Source: an uncultured Clostridium sp. | Lineage (GTDB): Bacteria > Bacillota > Clostridia > Clostridiales > Clostridiaceae | Direction: 5' to 3' | Assembly (NCBI GenBank): GCA_900547475.1 | Contig: URGW01000028.1 | Location: 1 to 50,276 of the forward strand | DNA: 50,276 bases | Shown here: positions 34,966 through 43,316 of the stretch, one piece after another | Layout of the letters: every line of letters begins with the position of its first letter | Position numbering within the stretch: the stretch's first letter is position 1 | Notes under the pieces: generated by a model | The model's database searches: none | Told to the model about the DNA's origin: nothing | Seen by the model: only the letters and a program-made list of their open reading frames with translations | Made by a program: the position numbers and the translations under genes

Positions 34966-35748
34966 ATGACTAATAATGAAATAAGATATACTCTAATAAC
35001 AGGTGCATCAGCTGGAATTGGATATGAATTAGCTAAGTTATTTGCAAGGGATAGACATAATTTAATCTTAGTTGCTAGAAATAAAATTAAACTAGAATCT
35101 GTAAAGACTGAATTATCAAAATATAATGTAGATATAAAAATTTTGGCATTAGATTTATCAAAGAGTGAAGACATTAAAAATATATTTAATTATGTAGAAA
35201 TAAATAAGTTAAGTATAGATATTTTAGTAAACAATGCTGGTATAGGAACTTTTGGAGACTTTAATGATATTGAATGGAAAAAAGAAGAAGAATTAATAGA
35301 TATAAATATAAAAGCATTAACACAATTAACAAAATATTTTTTACCTAAAATATTAGAATATAAAAGTAGTGGGATTTTAAATGTTGCTTCTACTGCAGCT
35401 TTTTGTTCAGGTCCAAGAATGGCTACATATTATGCATCAAAGGCATATGTTCTCAACTTAACAGAAGCTATATATGAAGAATATAAAAAGACAGGAATAA
35501 AGATATCATGTCTTTGTCCAGGACCAGTTAAGACTAGTTTTCAAGGGAAGGCAGGTATTAAAAAGAGTGAGGCTGCTAAAAAGTATTTAATGGATGCAGA
35601 AGAAGTGGCAAGGATTTGTTATAAAGATTTTAATAAAGGAAAGCTTATTATAATTCCAGGAAAGAAAAATAGGTTATTAGTTAAGGGAAATAAGTTTTTG
35701 CCTAGAAGTATTTCAAGAAGAATAGTACTAAAAACTAATAGAAAGTAA
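34966..35748 (+). CDS. Short-chain dehydrogenase/reductase (SDR)
   Basis: NAD(P)-dependent oxidoreductase of 260 residues. TGASAGIGYELAK is the classical TGxxxGxG cofactor loop; an Arg in VARNK after strand 2 favours NADPH; LVNNAGIG is present; the catalytic set is Ser in NVASTAAF with YxxxK in YYASK; CPGPVKTSF follows. The substrate is unknown; YqjQ/DltE-like relatives are common in Firmicutes. It lies 11 bases before the HAD gene and is probably cotranscribed with it. Confidence 0.9.
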   Translation: MTNNEIRYTLITGASAGIGYELAKLFARDRHNLILVARNKIKLESVKTELSKYNVDIKILALDLSKSEDIKNIFNYVEINKLSIDILVNNAGIGTFGDFNDIEWKKEEELIDINIKALTQLTKYFLPKILEYKSSGILNVASTAAFCSGPRMATYYASKAYVLNLTEAIYEEYKKTGIKISCLCPGPVKTSFQGKAGIKKSEAAKKYLMDAEEVARICYKDFNKGKLIIIPGKKNRLLVKGNKFLPRSISRRIVLKTNRK

Positions 35749-35759
35749 AGGAGAAAAAG

Positions 35760-36563
35760 ATGGGGATTTTTGATGGATATTTATTAGTTTCTGATATGGA
35801 TGGAACTCTCTTAAATAGTAAGGGAAAATTATCAGAAGAGAATAAAAAAGCTATAGAGTATTTTGTAGATAATGGGGGGGAATTTACTTTAGCTACTGGA
35901 CGTATGTTGCCTTCTATAAAAAGGCATATTCATAAAATGAAAGTTACGCTTCCTGTTATTATGTATAACGGAACAAAAGTATATGATTTTAATAATGATA
36001 AAGTAATTTGGGAAAAGTTTTTAGAGGAAGAGCGAAAAGAAATAATTAAGGTAGTTAATGAAGTTAGTCCAAATGTAGGAATAGAAATATATAGTGATGA
36101 GGTAGTGTATATTTATCAATCATGTAAAAGGACAGAAAGATTTAACAAATTAGGTTATGACGTAATTTATGATATTGATAATAGTATCTGGAATAAGAAA
36201 TGGACTAAGGCTTTAATTGTAGGGGAAAAGGAAGAATTAGATTTTGTTGAAACATATCTAAGAGAAAACTATGGAGATAAAGATATTGTAAGAAGTTCAG
36301 ATGTATATTTAGAAGTAATACCAAAGGGCATATCAAAAGGACAAGCTTTAAAAGAGTTAGTAATACATAAAGGACTTGAGGAATTTAAAATAATTTCTGT
36401 TGGGGACAATATGAATGATGTTGAACTATTAGAAGAGGCTCACTATGGATTTTGTATATCTAATGGAAGTGAAGAACTAAAGAAAAAATCAAAACACATA
36501 GCACCAAGTAATGATGACAATCCAATAGAATTTATAGTAAAGTGGATTCAGAAATTAAAATAA
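35760..36563 (+). CDS. HAD-superfamily Cof-type phosphatase
   Basis: Haloacid dehalogenase family phosphatase (Cof/YidA type IIB), 267 residues. Motif I is SDMDGTLL (nucleophile Asp, acid/base Asp), motif II is ATGR, a Lys in the ISKGQAL block, and motif IV is SVGDNMNDVELL. The C2 cap lies between motifs II and III. Substrates of such enzymes are sugar phosphates or cofactors; the specific one is not visible. AAAGGAG lies before the ATG. Confidence 0.9.
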   Translation: MGIFDGYLLVSDMDGTLLNSKGKLSEENKKAIEYFVDNGGEFTLATGRMLPSIKRHIHKMKVTLPVIMYNGTKVYDFNNDKVIWEKFLEEERKEIIKVVNEVSPNVGIEIYSDEVVYIYQSCKRTERFNKLGYDVIYDIDNSIWNKKWTKALIVGEKEELDFVETYLRENYGDKDIVRSSDVYLEVIPKGISKGQALKELVIHKGLEEFKIISVGDNMNDVELLEEAHYGFCISNGSEELKKKSKHIAPSNDDNPIEFIVKWIQKLK

Positions 36564-36690
36564 TAATGAAAATACAAGTTTATTAAATATTCTATAAAAG
36601 TATAATTATAAAACATACAGTTAAATTTTTGAAGTAAAGGTATTGAATTAACTAATTATACAGAAAGTGATAAATAAGACTATTTTATTC
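36564..36690. other. AT-rich gap before the carAB promoter
   Basis: No ORF, RNA gene or strong hairpin is seen in this part of the 477-base gap between the HAD gene and carA. The rest of the gap is the carAB regulatory leader. Confidence 0.5.
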
Positions 36691-36719
36691 TTGACATTAA
36701 TTCATGTGCCATATAGAAT
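36691..36719 (+). promoter_or_regulatory. Sigma-A promoter of carAB
   Basis: TTGACA (36691-36696), 17-base spacer, TAGAAT (36714-36719). It implies a leader RNA of about 315 bases. Confidence 0.85.
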
Positions 36720-36771
36720 AATATACAAAGATATAGAATAAATAAATTAGTTAAAAAGTACACTTTAAATT

Positions 36772-36785
36772 GGTCCAGAGAGGCC
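36772..36785 (+). promoter_or_regulatory. PyrR-binding loop in the carAB leader
   Basis: GGTCCAGAGAGGCC matches the PyrR RNA consensus ARUCCNGNGAGGYU at 12 of 14 positions, with a G-C closing pair replacing A-U. The flanking CTTT and AAAG can extend the stem. With UMP, PyrR would stabilise this hairpin and allow the downstream terminator to form. It is placed between promoter and terminator as in Bacillus pyr leaders. Confidence 0.85.
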
Positions 36786-36803
36786 AGAAAGGAGTATGTA
36801 GGT

Positions 36804-36905
36804 ATGTTATACGTAAATAGCAATAGTTACATCGATTTATCAAAGGAATTTTCTAAAGTTAATTTTAAATATTATAAGGATAGTATGGAGAGATTACATA
36901 GTTAA
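36804..36905 (+). CDS. Possible 33-residue leader peptide in the carAB attenuator
   Basis: ATG at 36804 preceded by AAAGGAG (36788-36794, spacing 9), 33 codons, then TAA in the loop of the attenuator terminator. The product starts MLYVNSNSY and ends MERLHS, with no obvious regulatory codon run. The ribosome binding site lies in the 3' side of the PyrR-binding hairpin. It may be a real leader peptide or a chance ORF in AT-rich DNA; nothing outside position supports translation. Confidence 0.35.
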   Translation: MLYVNSNSYIDLSKEFSKVNFKYYKDSMERLHS

Positions 36906-36926
36906 ATGTCTCCCTACTATCCTTTT
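36876..36926 (+). terminator. Attenuator terminator of carAB
   Basis: Arms 36876-36891 and 36909-36924 form a 15-pair stem with one mismatch, followed by TTTTCTGTT. It lies about 115 bases before carA and so must be read through for expression. Confidence 0.88.
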
Positions 36927-37040
36927 CTGTTATTTTCATTAAAATACAGTGATTGAATAGATAAAATATATTTAAGATTGAAGAGCTTTTAGAAAGTGTA
37001 TTTTTAGCTGTTATATATATAAATTGCAGGAGGGCTAGGA

Positions 37041-38090
37041 ATGAAAGCAAGGCTTATATTAGAAAATGGTATGACTTTTGAAGGTAAGGCATTTGGATAC
37101 TTAAAAGATAGCGTAGGAGAAGTTGTATTTACAACTGGAATGACAGGATATCAAGAGGTATTAACAGATCCATCATACTATGGTCAAATTGTTACTATGA
37201 CATATCCGTTAATCGGGAACTATGGAATTAATTTAGAAGATAATGAATCTGATACACCAAAAGTAAGAGGATTTATAGTAAGAGAAAAATGTAGTTTCCC
37301 AAATAACTTTAGATGTGAAATTGGGTTAGAAGATTATTTAAAACAAAATAAAATAATTGGATTAGAAGGAATAGATACAAGAGCTTTAACTAAAGTATTA
37401 AGAAATAATGGGACAATGAGAGGAGTAATTTCATTAGAACATGAAACTTTAGAAGAAGTTAAAGAAAAAATAAGTGCTTTTTCAAATAAAGAAGCAGTTA
37501 GTATAGTTTCAACTAAGGAACCATACACAATTGAAGGAACAGGAAAGCATGTTGCAATAATGGATTTTGGTATAAAAACTAATATAATTAGAAATTTCAA
37601 AAAGAGAAATTGTAAAATAACAGTTTTCCCAATGACTGCTACTGCAGAAGAAGTATTATCAGTAAATCCTGATTTAGTATTTTTATCAAATGGCCCTGGG
37701 GATCCAGAGGATTTAACAGATGTAATAGAAAATGTTAAAAGAATAGTTGGAATTAAACCTATAGTTGGAATTTGTTTAGGTCATCAATTATTAGCATTAA
37801 CTTTAGGTGGAACTACTACTAAATTAAAGTTTGGACATAGAGGATGTAACCATCCAGTTAAAGACTTAGAAAGAAATAGAGTTCATATTACTTCTCAAAA
37901 TCATGGATATGTAGTTGATGAATTACCAGAGGGTGTTGTAGCAACTCACTTAAATATCAATGACGGAACAGTAGAAGGTATGAAACATACAACTTTACCA
38001 ATATACTCAGTTCAATTCCATCCAGAGGCTGCAGCAGGTCCAAAGGATAGTGAATATATATTTGACAGATTTATGGAATATGCACTATAG
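37041..38090 (+). CDS. carA: Carbamoyl phosphate synthase, small (glutaminase) subunit
   Basis: Hydrolyses glutamine and delivers ammonia to CarB. It has 349 residues: an N-terminal CPSase small-chain domain (GMTFEGKAFGYLKDSVGEVVFTTGMTGYQEVLTDPSY) and a C-terminal class I glutamine amidotransferase domain with the nucleophile Cys in GICLGHQLLAL and the His-Glu pair in VQFHPEAAAGP. GGAGGG precedes the ATG. The PyrR-type leader points to control by pyrimidines, so it serves UMP rather than arginine synthesis, or both. Confidence 0.97.
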   Translation: MKARLILENGMTFEGKAFGYLKDSVGEVVFTTGMTGYQEVLTDPSYYGQIVTMTYPLIGNYGINLEDNESDTPKVRGFIVREKCSFPNNFRCEIGLEDYLKQNKIIGLEGIDTRALTKVLRNNGTMRGVISLEHETLEEVKEKISAFSNKEAVSIVSTKEPYTIEGTGKHVAIMDFGIKTNIIRNFKKRNCKITVFPMTATAEEVLSVNPDLVFLSNGPGDPEDLTDVIENVKRIVGIKPIVGICLGHQLLALTLGGTTTKLKFGHRGCNHPVKDLERNRVHITSQNHGYVVDELPEGVVATHLNINDGTVEGMKHTTLPIYSVQFHPEAAAGPKDSEYIFDRFMEYAL

Positions 38091-38103
38091 GAGGGTTTAG
38101 AAA

Positions 38104-41100
38104 ATGCCATTAAATAAAGATATTAAAAAAGTTTTAGTTATAGGATCAGGACCAATCGTTATCGGGCAAGCTGCAGAGTTTGATTATTCAGGAACTCAGG
38201 CATGTCAAGCATTAAAAGAAGAAGGAATAGAAGTTGTATTAGTTAACTCTAATCCAGCTACTATTATGACAGATAGAGAAGTTGCGGATAAAATTTATAT
38301 AGAACCATTAACATTAGAATTTGTTGAAAAAGTAATAGCAAAAGAAAGACCAGATAGCTTACTTGCTGGTATGGGAGGTCAAACAGGGCTTAACTTAGCA
38401 GTTGATTTACATGATGCAGGAATACTAGAAAAGTATGATGTTAAAGTTATAGGAACATCAATAGCTTCTATCAAGGAAGGTGAAGATAGAGAGTTATTTA
38501 GAGATATGATGCACAGAATAAATGAGCCAGTTATTACATCTGAAATAGTAACTGACATGGAAGCTGGTATGGCCTTTGCAAATAAAATTGGTTACCCAGT
38601 TATAGTAAGACCAGCTTATACATTAGGAGGAACTGGTGGTGGAATAGCTGAAAATGAAGAAGAATTAAGAACTATTCTTGCATCAGGATTACAATTAAGT
38701 ACTATAGGGCAAGTTTTACTAGAAAAATCAGTTAAGGGTTGGAAAGAGGTAGAGTACGAAGTAATGAGAGACTCTTACGGAAACTGTATAACTGTATGTA
38801 ACATGGAAAACATTGACCCAGTAGGTATTCATACTGGAGATAGTATAGTTGTAGCTCCATCACAAACTTTATCAGATAAAGAATATCAAATGCTTAGAAC
38901 TGCATCAATCAATATCATTAATGCAGTAGGAATTGAAGGAGGATGTAACGTACAATTCGCTTTAAATCCAAATTCATTTGAATATGCAGTTATCGAAATT
39001 AACCCTAGAGTTTCAAGATCTTCAGCTCTTGCATCAAAAGCTACTGGATATCCAATAGCAAAGCTTGCAGCTAAGATAGCTTTAGGATATGGATTAGATG
39101 AAATTAAAAATGCAGTAACTCAAAAGACTTATGCATGCTTTGAGCCAACATTAGACTACGTAGTAGTTAAGATTCCAAAATGGCCTTTCGATAAATTCTT
39201 TACAGCTGATAGAGCTTTAGGAACAAAGATGATGGCAACTGGAGAAATAATGGCTATAGGTGCTAACTTAGAGTCAGCTTTATTAAAAGGTATAAGAAGT
39301 TTAGAAATAGGAAAATATTCTTTAGACCATCCAAAGTTTAAAGAAATGAGTATCCAAGAATTAAAAGAAGCTGTAATGAAACCAGATGATGAAAGATTAT
39401 TTGCTCTTACAGAAATGATAAGAAGAGATTACAGAATTGAAAGTATAGCTAAAATTACTGGAATAGATATATTCTTCTTAGAAAAGTTCAAATGGATAGT
39501 ACATGAAGAAACTAGATTAAAATTAAGCAAAATAGATGATTTAGATAAAGAATGGTTATTAAACCTTAAGAGAAAAGGATTCTCAGATAAGGCTATAGCT
39601 GATATGTTAAAGGTTAACCCAGATGATATCTATAGATTAAGAAACATTTGGAACATAAAGCCTGCTTATAAGATGGTTGATACTTGTGGAGGAGAATTCG
39701 AAGCATTATCACCATACTACTACTCAACTTATGAACAATATGATGAAGTTGAAGTATCAGATAAGAAAAAGGTTATAGTAATAGGTTCAGGGCCAATCAG
39801 AATAGGGCAAGGTATAGAATTTGACTATGCTTCAGTTCACTGTGTAATGGCATTAAAGAGAATGGGAATTGAAACTATAATAGTTAATAATAACCCAGAA
39901 ACAGTAAGTACTGATTTTAATATTTCAGATAAACTTTACTTCGAACCATTAACAGAAGAAGATGTATTAAACATCATTGAAAAAGAAAAACCATATGGAG
40001 TTATTCTTCAATTCGGTGGTCAAACAGCAATTAAGCTTGCAAACTTCTTAAAAGAAAAAGGAATTAAAACTTTAGGAACTACAGCAGATCAAATAGATAT
40101 GGCTGAAGATAGAGAAAAGTTTGAAGAATTACTTGAAAAGTTTGATATAGCAAGACCTAAGGGTAAAGGTGTTTGGACTTTAGAAGAAGGTATAGAAGAA
40201 GCAAATAGATTAAGATATCCGGTACTTGTTAGACCTTCATATGTATTAGGTGGTCAAGGTATGGAAATAACTCATGATGAAGAAGAGTTAACTTATTACT
40301 TAAGTAATGCATTTAAAAAGGATAAGAAAAACCCAATACTTATAGATAAATACTTAATGGGTAGAGAAATAGAAGTAGATGCTATATCTGATGGAGAAAA
40401 TATCTTAATACCAGGTATAATGGAACATTTAGAAAGAGCTGGGGTTCACTCAGGAGACTCTGTAACAATGTATCCAAGCCAAAATATTAGTGATGAAATT
40501 AAAGCAAAAGTTTTAGATTACACTAAGAAATTAGCTTTAGCTATAGGAATTAAGGGAATGATAAACATTCAATTCATAGAGTTTGAAGGAAATCTTTATG
40601 TAATTGAAGTTAATCCAAGAGCTTCAAGAACAGTTCCATATATCAGTAAGGTAAGTGGAGTTCCAATAGTAGATTTAGCTACTAAAGTTATGCTTGGAGA
40701 AAAGTTAGTTGACTTAGGATATGGAGTAGATGTTTATCCAGAACCAGAATTAGTATCAGTTAAAGTTCCAGTATTCTCAACTCAAAAGTTACCAAAGGTT
40801 GAAGTATCTTTAGGACCTGAAATGAAATCAACAGGGGAAGTTTTAGGTGTTGGTAGAGATGTTAAGGAAGCTTTATATAAGGGATTTGTTGGTGGTAGCA
40901 TGTATCCATCAATGGAAAAAGGAAAGATTTTAGCTACTATTAATAAGCATGATAAGGCAGAGTTCTTACCAATAGCTAAGGATTTAGCTAAGGCTGGATA
41001 TAAGTTTATTGCAACTGAAGGAACTTGCAAATTATTAAGAGATGCAGGAATAGATTGTGAAGAAGTAAGAAGACTTAATGAAGAAGAGCCAAATATATTA

Positions 41101-41310
41101 GATGTTGTTAAGAATAAGGAAGTTGATTTAGTAGTAAATACTCCAACTAAAGGAAATGACTCTAAGAGAGATGGATTCCTAATTAGAAGAGCTGCTATTG
41201 AGAGAAATATCGGAGTTATAACAGCATTAGATACATTAAGAGCAATTGCTGATGTAAAAGTGTCTGAAATTGATAAAAGAGATTTAGAAGTATTCAATAT
41301 AGCTGAATAA
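38104..41310 (+). CDS. carB: Carbamoyl phosphate synthase, large subunit
   Basis: Makes carbamoyl phosphate from bicarbonate, ammonia and two ATP. It has 1068 residues, the normal length: two homologous ATP-grasp halves (VLVIGSGPIVIGQAAEFDYSG at the start; VIVIGSGPIRIGQGIEFDYAS near residue 560), with the paired grasp motifs RPAYTLGGTGGG and RPSYVLGGQGM, an oligomerisation domain between them and a C-terminal regulatory MGS-like domain (about residue 930 onward). It starts 14 bases after carA. No other pyr gene follows; the operon ends here with a terminator. Confidence 0.98.
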   Translation: MPLNKDIKKVLVIGSGPIVIGQAAEFDYSGTQACQALKEEGIEVVLVNSNPATIMTDREVADKIYIEPLTLEFVEKVIAKERPDSLLAGMGGQTGLNLAVDLHDAGILEKYDVKVIGTSIASIKEGEDRELFRDMMHRINEPVITSEIVTDMEAGMAFANKIGYPVIVRPAYTLGGTGGGIAENEEELRTILASGLQLSTIGQVLLEKSVKGWKEVEYEVMRDSYGNCITVCNMENIDPVGIHTGDSIVVAPSQTLSDKEYQMLRTASINIINAVGIEGGCNVQFALNPNSFEYAVIEINPRVSRSSALASKATGYPIAKLAAKIALGYGLDEIKNAVTQKTYACFEPTLDYVVVKIPKWPFDKFFTADRALGTKMMATGEIMAIGANLESALLKGIRSLEIGKYSLDHPKFKEMSIQELKEAVMKPDDERLFALTEMIRRDYRIESIAKITGIDIFFLEKFKWIVHEETRLKLSKIDDLDKEWLLNLKRKGFSDKAIADMLKVNPDDIYRLRNIWNIKPAYKMVDTCGGEFEALSPYYYSTYEQYDEVEVSDKKKVIVIGSGPIRIGQGIEFDYASVHCVMALKRMGIETIIVNNNPETVSTDFNISDKLYFEPLTEEDVLNIIEKEKPYGVILQFGGQTAIKLANFLKEKGIKTLGTTADQIDMAEDREKFEELLEKFDIARPKGKGVWTLEEGIEEANRLRYPVLVRPSYVLGGQGMEITHDEEELTYYLSNAFKKDKKNPILIDKYLMGREIEVDAISDGENILIPGIMEHLERAGVHSGDSVTMYPSQNISDEIKAKVLDYTKKLALAIGIKGMINIQFIEFEGNLYVIEVNPRASRTVPYISKVSGVPIVDLATKVMLGEKLVDLGYGVDVYPEPELVSVKVPVFSTQKLPKVEVSLGPEMKSTGEVLGVGRDVKEALYKGFVGGSMYPSMEKGKILATINKHDKAEFLPIAKDLAKAGYKFIATEGTCKLLRDAGIDCEEVRRLNEEEPNILDVVKNKEVDLVVNTPTKGNDSKRDGFLIRRAAIERNIGVITALDTLRAIADVKVSEIDKRDLEVFNIAE

Positions 41311-41314
41311 TATA

Positions 41315-41360
41315 AAAAAGGAGCAAGAGATTTAAAGGTTAAATTTCTTGTTCCTTTTTG
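41315..41360 (+). terminator. Terminator of carAB
   Basis: 19-bp stem (41315-41333 with 41341-41359) with two G-U pairs and a 7-base loop; the 3' arm ends in a T run. Confidence 0.93.
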
Positions 41361-41400
41361 TGTATTATGGTAAAAATTTCTCTAAAAACATAAAAAAATG

Positions 41401-41454
41401 TTGACTACGAACAGATGTTCTGTTATTATTAGTTAATAAATGAACGTTTGTTCG
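41401..41454 (+). promoter_or_regulatory. Promoter with two LexA (SOS) boxes
   Basis: TTGACT (41401-41406), 17-base spacer, TATTAT (41424-41429). Box 1, CGAACAGATGTTCT (41408-41421), fills the spacer and matches the Bacillus consensus CGAACRNRYGTTYG at 13 of 14. Box 2, TGAACGTTTGTTCG (41441-41454), matches 12 of 14 and lies near the transcription start. The placement is that of a tightly repressed DNA-damage promoter. Confidence 0.85.
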
Positions 41455-41464
41455 GAGGTGCGGT

Positions 41465-41767
41465 ATGGAAGGTAATAGAGGAATATTTGTAAAAGTTAAT
41501 TATAAAAATATCGGGGAACTTAATAGTTTTATTTATGACAGTATGAATAGAATAAATAAAAATAAAGATAAATATGTTATGTGTGCAGGAAAGTATAATA
41601 AGGATGGATGGACAATGGTTTTTAAGGCTAAGAGTATAAGAGAAGCAGAAGAATTGTTAAGTATAAATTCAGCTAAGAGAGAATTGGCTAAAAAGAAAGA
41701 TTTGTTACATTCACAGTTAATTGAAAATGATAGGGTATTAATACCATCTTGGATGTGCAATAATTAA
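41465..41767 (+). CDS. Small SOS-controlled protein of unknown function
   Basis: Protein of 100 residues that I do not recognise. It has no signal peptide or membrane helix, so it is not a YneA/SulA-like membrane inhibitor by appearance. The first 65 residues alternate strand- and helix-like segments (GIFVKVNYKN; GELNSFIYDSMNRI; DKYVMCAGKY; WTMVFKAKSIREAEELL), compatible with a small alpha/beta fold; a basic helix (SAKRELAKKKDLLHSQL) and a tail LIPSWMCNN follow. Two Cys are present. GGAGGTG lies six bases before the ATG. Two LexA boxes at the promoter make DNA damage induction very likely. It is monocistronic between carB and murI. Confidence 0.8.
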   Translation: MEGNRGIFVKVNYKNIGELNSFIYDSMNRINKNKDKYVMCAGKYNKDGWTMVFKAKSIREAEELLSINSAKRELAKKKDLLHSQLIENDRVLIPSWMCNN

Positions 41768-41886
41768 TAATTTTTTGTTGAAAGAAAACACACAATAATT
41801 TATGTATTATAGTAAATGAAAGTAGATTTACTATTAATTAAGGTATAAAATAATGTTAAGTAATATATAAATTGGAGTGAGATAGC

Positions 41887-42663
41887 TTGGACAAGAAAGA
41901 TTTACCAATAGGTTTTTTAGATTCAGGAGTAGGTGGCTTAAGTGTAATGAGAGAAGCCATAAAGATAATGCCTAATGAAAATTATATATATTTTGGAGAT
42001 TCAAAAAATGCTCCATATGGTGTAAAGCCTACAAAAGAAATTAGAGATTTAACATTTAATGTAGTTGATTTTTTAATTGAAAAAGGGATAAAAGGACTTG
42101 TTGTTGCCTGTAATACAGCTACCAGTGCAGCAGTAAGTGAACTAAGAAGGGTTTATCCAGATATGCCGTTAGTTGGGATAGAACCTGCAATAAAGCCAGC
42201 AGTAGAATTAAATAGAAGTGGTAAGATATTAATAATGGCAACCCCAATGACTATTAAACAACAAAAGTTTAATTTGTTACTTAATAAATATAAAGAAAAG
42301 GCAGAAATAGTTCCAATACCATGTGCAGGACTTATGGAGTTCATTGAAGATGGTATATTAACAGGAAAAGAATTAGAGGAATATTTACAGGAAAAGTTAA
42401 GTTTATATAATAAAGAGGATATTAGTTCTATAGTCCTTGGTTGTACCCATTATCCATTTGTAAAAGATACAATATCAAAAATTGTAGGAAGTGATGTTAC
42501 CATAATTGATGGTGGAGAAGGAACAGCTAGGGAAATTAAAAGAAGGTTAAAAGAGAAAGATCTATTAACTGATAGAACTGAAAAAGGAAATATAAATATA
42601 TATAACTCGCTAGATGAACAAAAGGTTATTGATTTAAGTTTAAAATTAATTCAACAACTATAA
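41887..42663 (+). CDS. murI: Glutamate racemase
   Basis: Provides D-glutamate for peptidoglycan. It has 258 residues. The start segment GFLDSGVGGLSV with the catalytic Asp, the first catalytic Cys in VVACNTATSAA and the second in VLGCTHYPF are all present, as is YFGDSKNAPYG. The start is TTG at 41887, nine bases after GGAG; no ATG or GTG is available before the conserved N-terminus. It has its own terminator. Confidence 0.95.
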   Translation: MDKKDLPIGFLDSGVGGLSVMREAIKIMPNENYIYFGDSKNAPYGVKPTKEIRDLTFNVVDFLIEKGIKGLVVACNTATSAAVSELRRVYPDMPLVGIEPAIKPAVELNRSGKILIMATPMTIKQQKFNLLLNKYKEKAEIVPIPCAGLMEFIEDGILTGKELEEYLQEKLSLYNKEDISSIVLGCTHYPFVKDTISKIVGSDVTIIDGGEGTAREIKRRLKEKDLLTDRTEKGNINIYNSLDEQKVIDLSLKLIQQL

Positions 42664-42668
42664 ATAAG

Positions 42669-42691
42669 AAAACGCCAAAGGGCGTTTTTTT
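42669..42691 (+). terminator. Terminator of murI
   Basis: AAAACGCC pairs with GGCGTTTT across loop AAAG, and the T run continues. Confidence 0.93.
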
Positions 42692-42725
42692 ATATCCATA
42701 TTTATCAAAAAAAGTTGTTAAATAG

Positions 42726-42783
42726 TTGACAATATTCTGAAAATTGTATATATTATTAGTATAGAAAGAATTTTCAGAATATT
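42726..42783 (+). promoter_or_regulatory. Promoter with two CodY boxes
   Basis: TTGACA (42726-42731), 17-base spacer, TATATT (42749-42754). AATATTCTGAAAATT (42731-42745) and AATTTTCAGAATATT (42769-42783) form a perfect 15-base inverted repeat, and each matches the CodY consensus AATTTTCWGAAAATT at 14 of 15. One overlaps the -35/spacer, the other the start of the transcript, so repression by CodY under nutrient plenty is expected. Confidence 0.82.
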
Positions 42784-42807
42784 TAAAAATGGATCGGGGT
42801 AATAAGT

Positions 42808-43080
42808 ATGAATATAAGAATAAAAGACTTTTTAGGCGAAAGTTATTTAATAGAGGATGCTATTTTATTAAGAGAAATAGTAAAGAATAATTTAGATACA
42901 GGTGTAACTTTAGACTTTGACGGTTTAGAGAGAATTCCATCAACTTTTTTAATATGTTTATTTAATGACTTAATAAACAAGTTTGGACGAGACTATATTT
43001 TTAAACAAATTGATGTTAAAAATTTATCAAACTATAGTGATTATTCAAGAGTAGTTTTAGGAACTGCATTTCAACAATAA
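42808..43080 (+). CDS. STAS-like DUF4325 protein
   Basis: Protein of 90 residues that fits the DUF4325 (STAS-like) family by the segments LREIVKNNLDTGVTLDFDGLERIPSTFLICLFNDLINKFG and the end RVVLGTAFQQ. STAS-like folds often bind partner proteins or nucleotides; family members commonly sit near kinases or ATPases, but none is adjacent here. It has no membrane segment. GGGG lies eight bases before the ATG. It is monocistronic with a terminator, under a promoter carrying two CodY boxes, which suggests a role in the change to starvation or stationary phase. The function is unknown. Confidence 0.78.
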   Translation: MNIRIKDFLGESYLIEDAILLREIVKNNLDTGVTLDFDGLERIPSTFLICLFNDLINKFGRDYIFKQIDVKNLSNYSDYSRVVLGTAFQQ

Positions 43081-43144
43081 ATAAAAATTTTTCAACTTGG
43101 TATAATATATTTTAAAAGACTTTTATTAATAATTATAATTTATT

Positions 43145-43170
43145 AGCTTCGATTTTCGAGGCTTTTTTTT
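43145..43170 (+). terminator. Terminator of the DUF4325 gene
   Basis: AGCTTCGA pairs with TCGAGGCT (one G-U), loop TTT, followed by eight T. Confidence 0.9.
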
Positions 43171-43316
43171 GAGTTTCTTTACTAAAAATTAAATGTTTGT
43201 ACTTATAATGTGTTATCATAGCTTTAAAAAAGAAAAAATTTGCTTAAAACATTGAATTACTATATGGAAATATGATAATAATAAATTATACCAAAAAATG
43301 AAAGTGAGGTAATTAT

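Noticed and set aside
40782..41297. Long open frame (171 codons) on the minus strand opposite carB.
   Set aside because: It is antisense to the conserved carB C-terminal domain, has low-complexity Ser/Leu composition and no ribosome binding site; a shadow of biased codon use.
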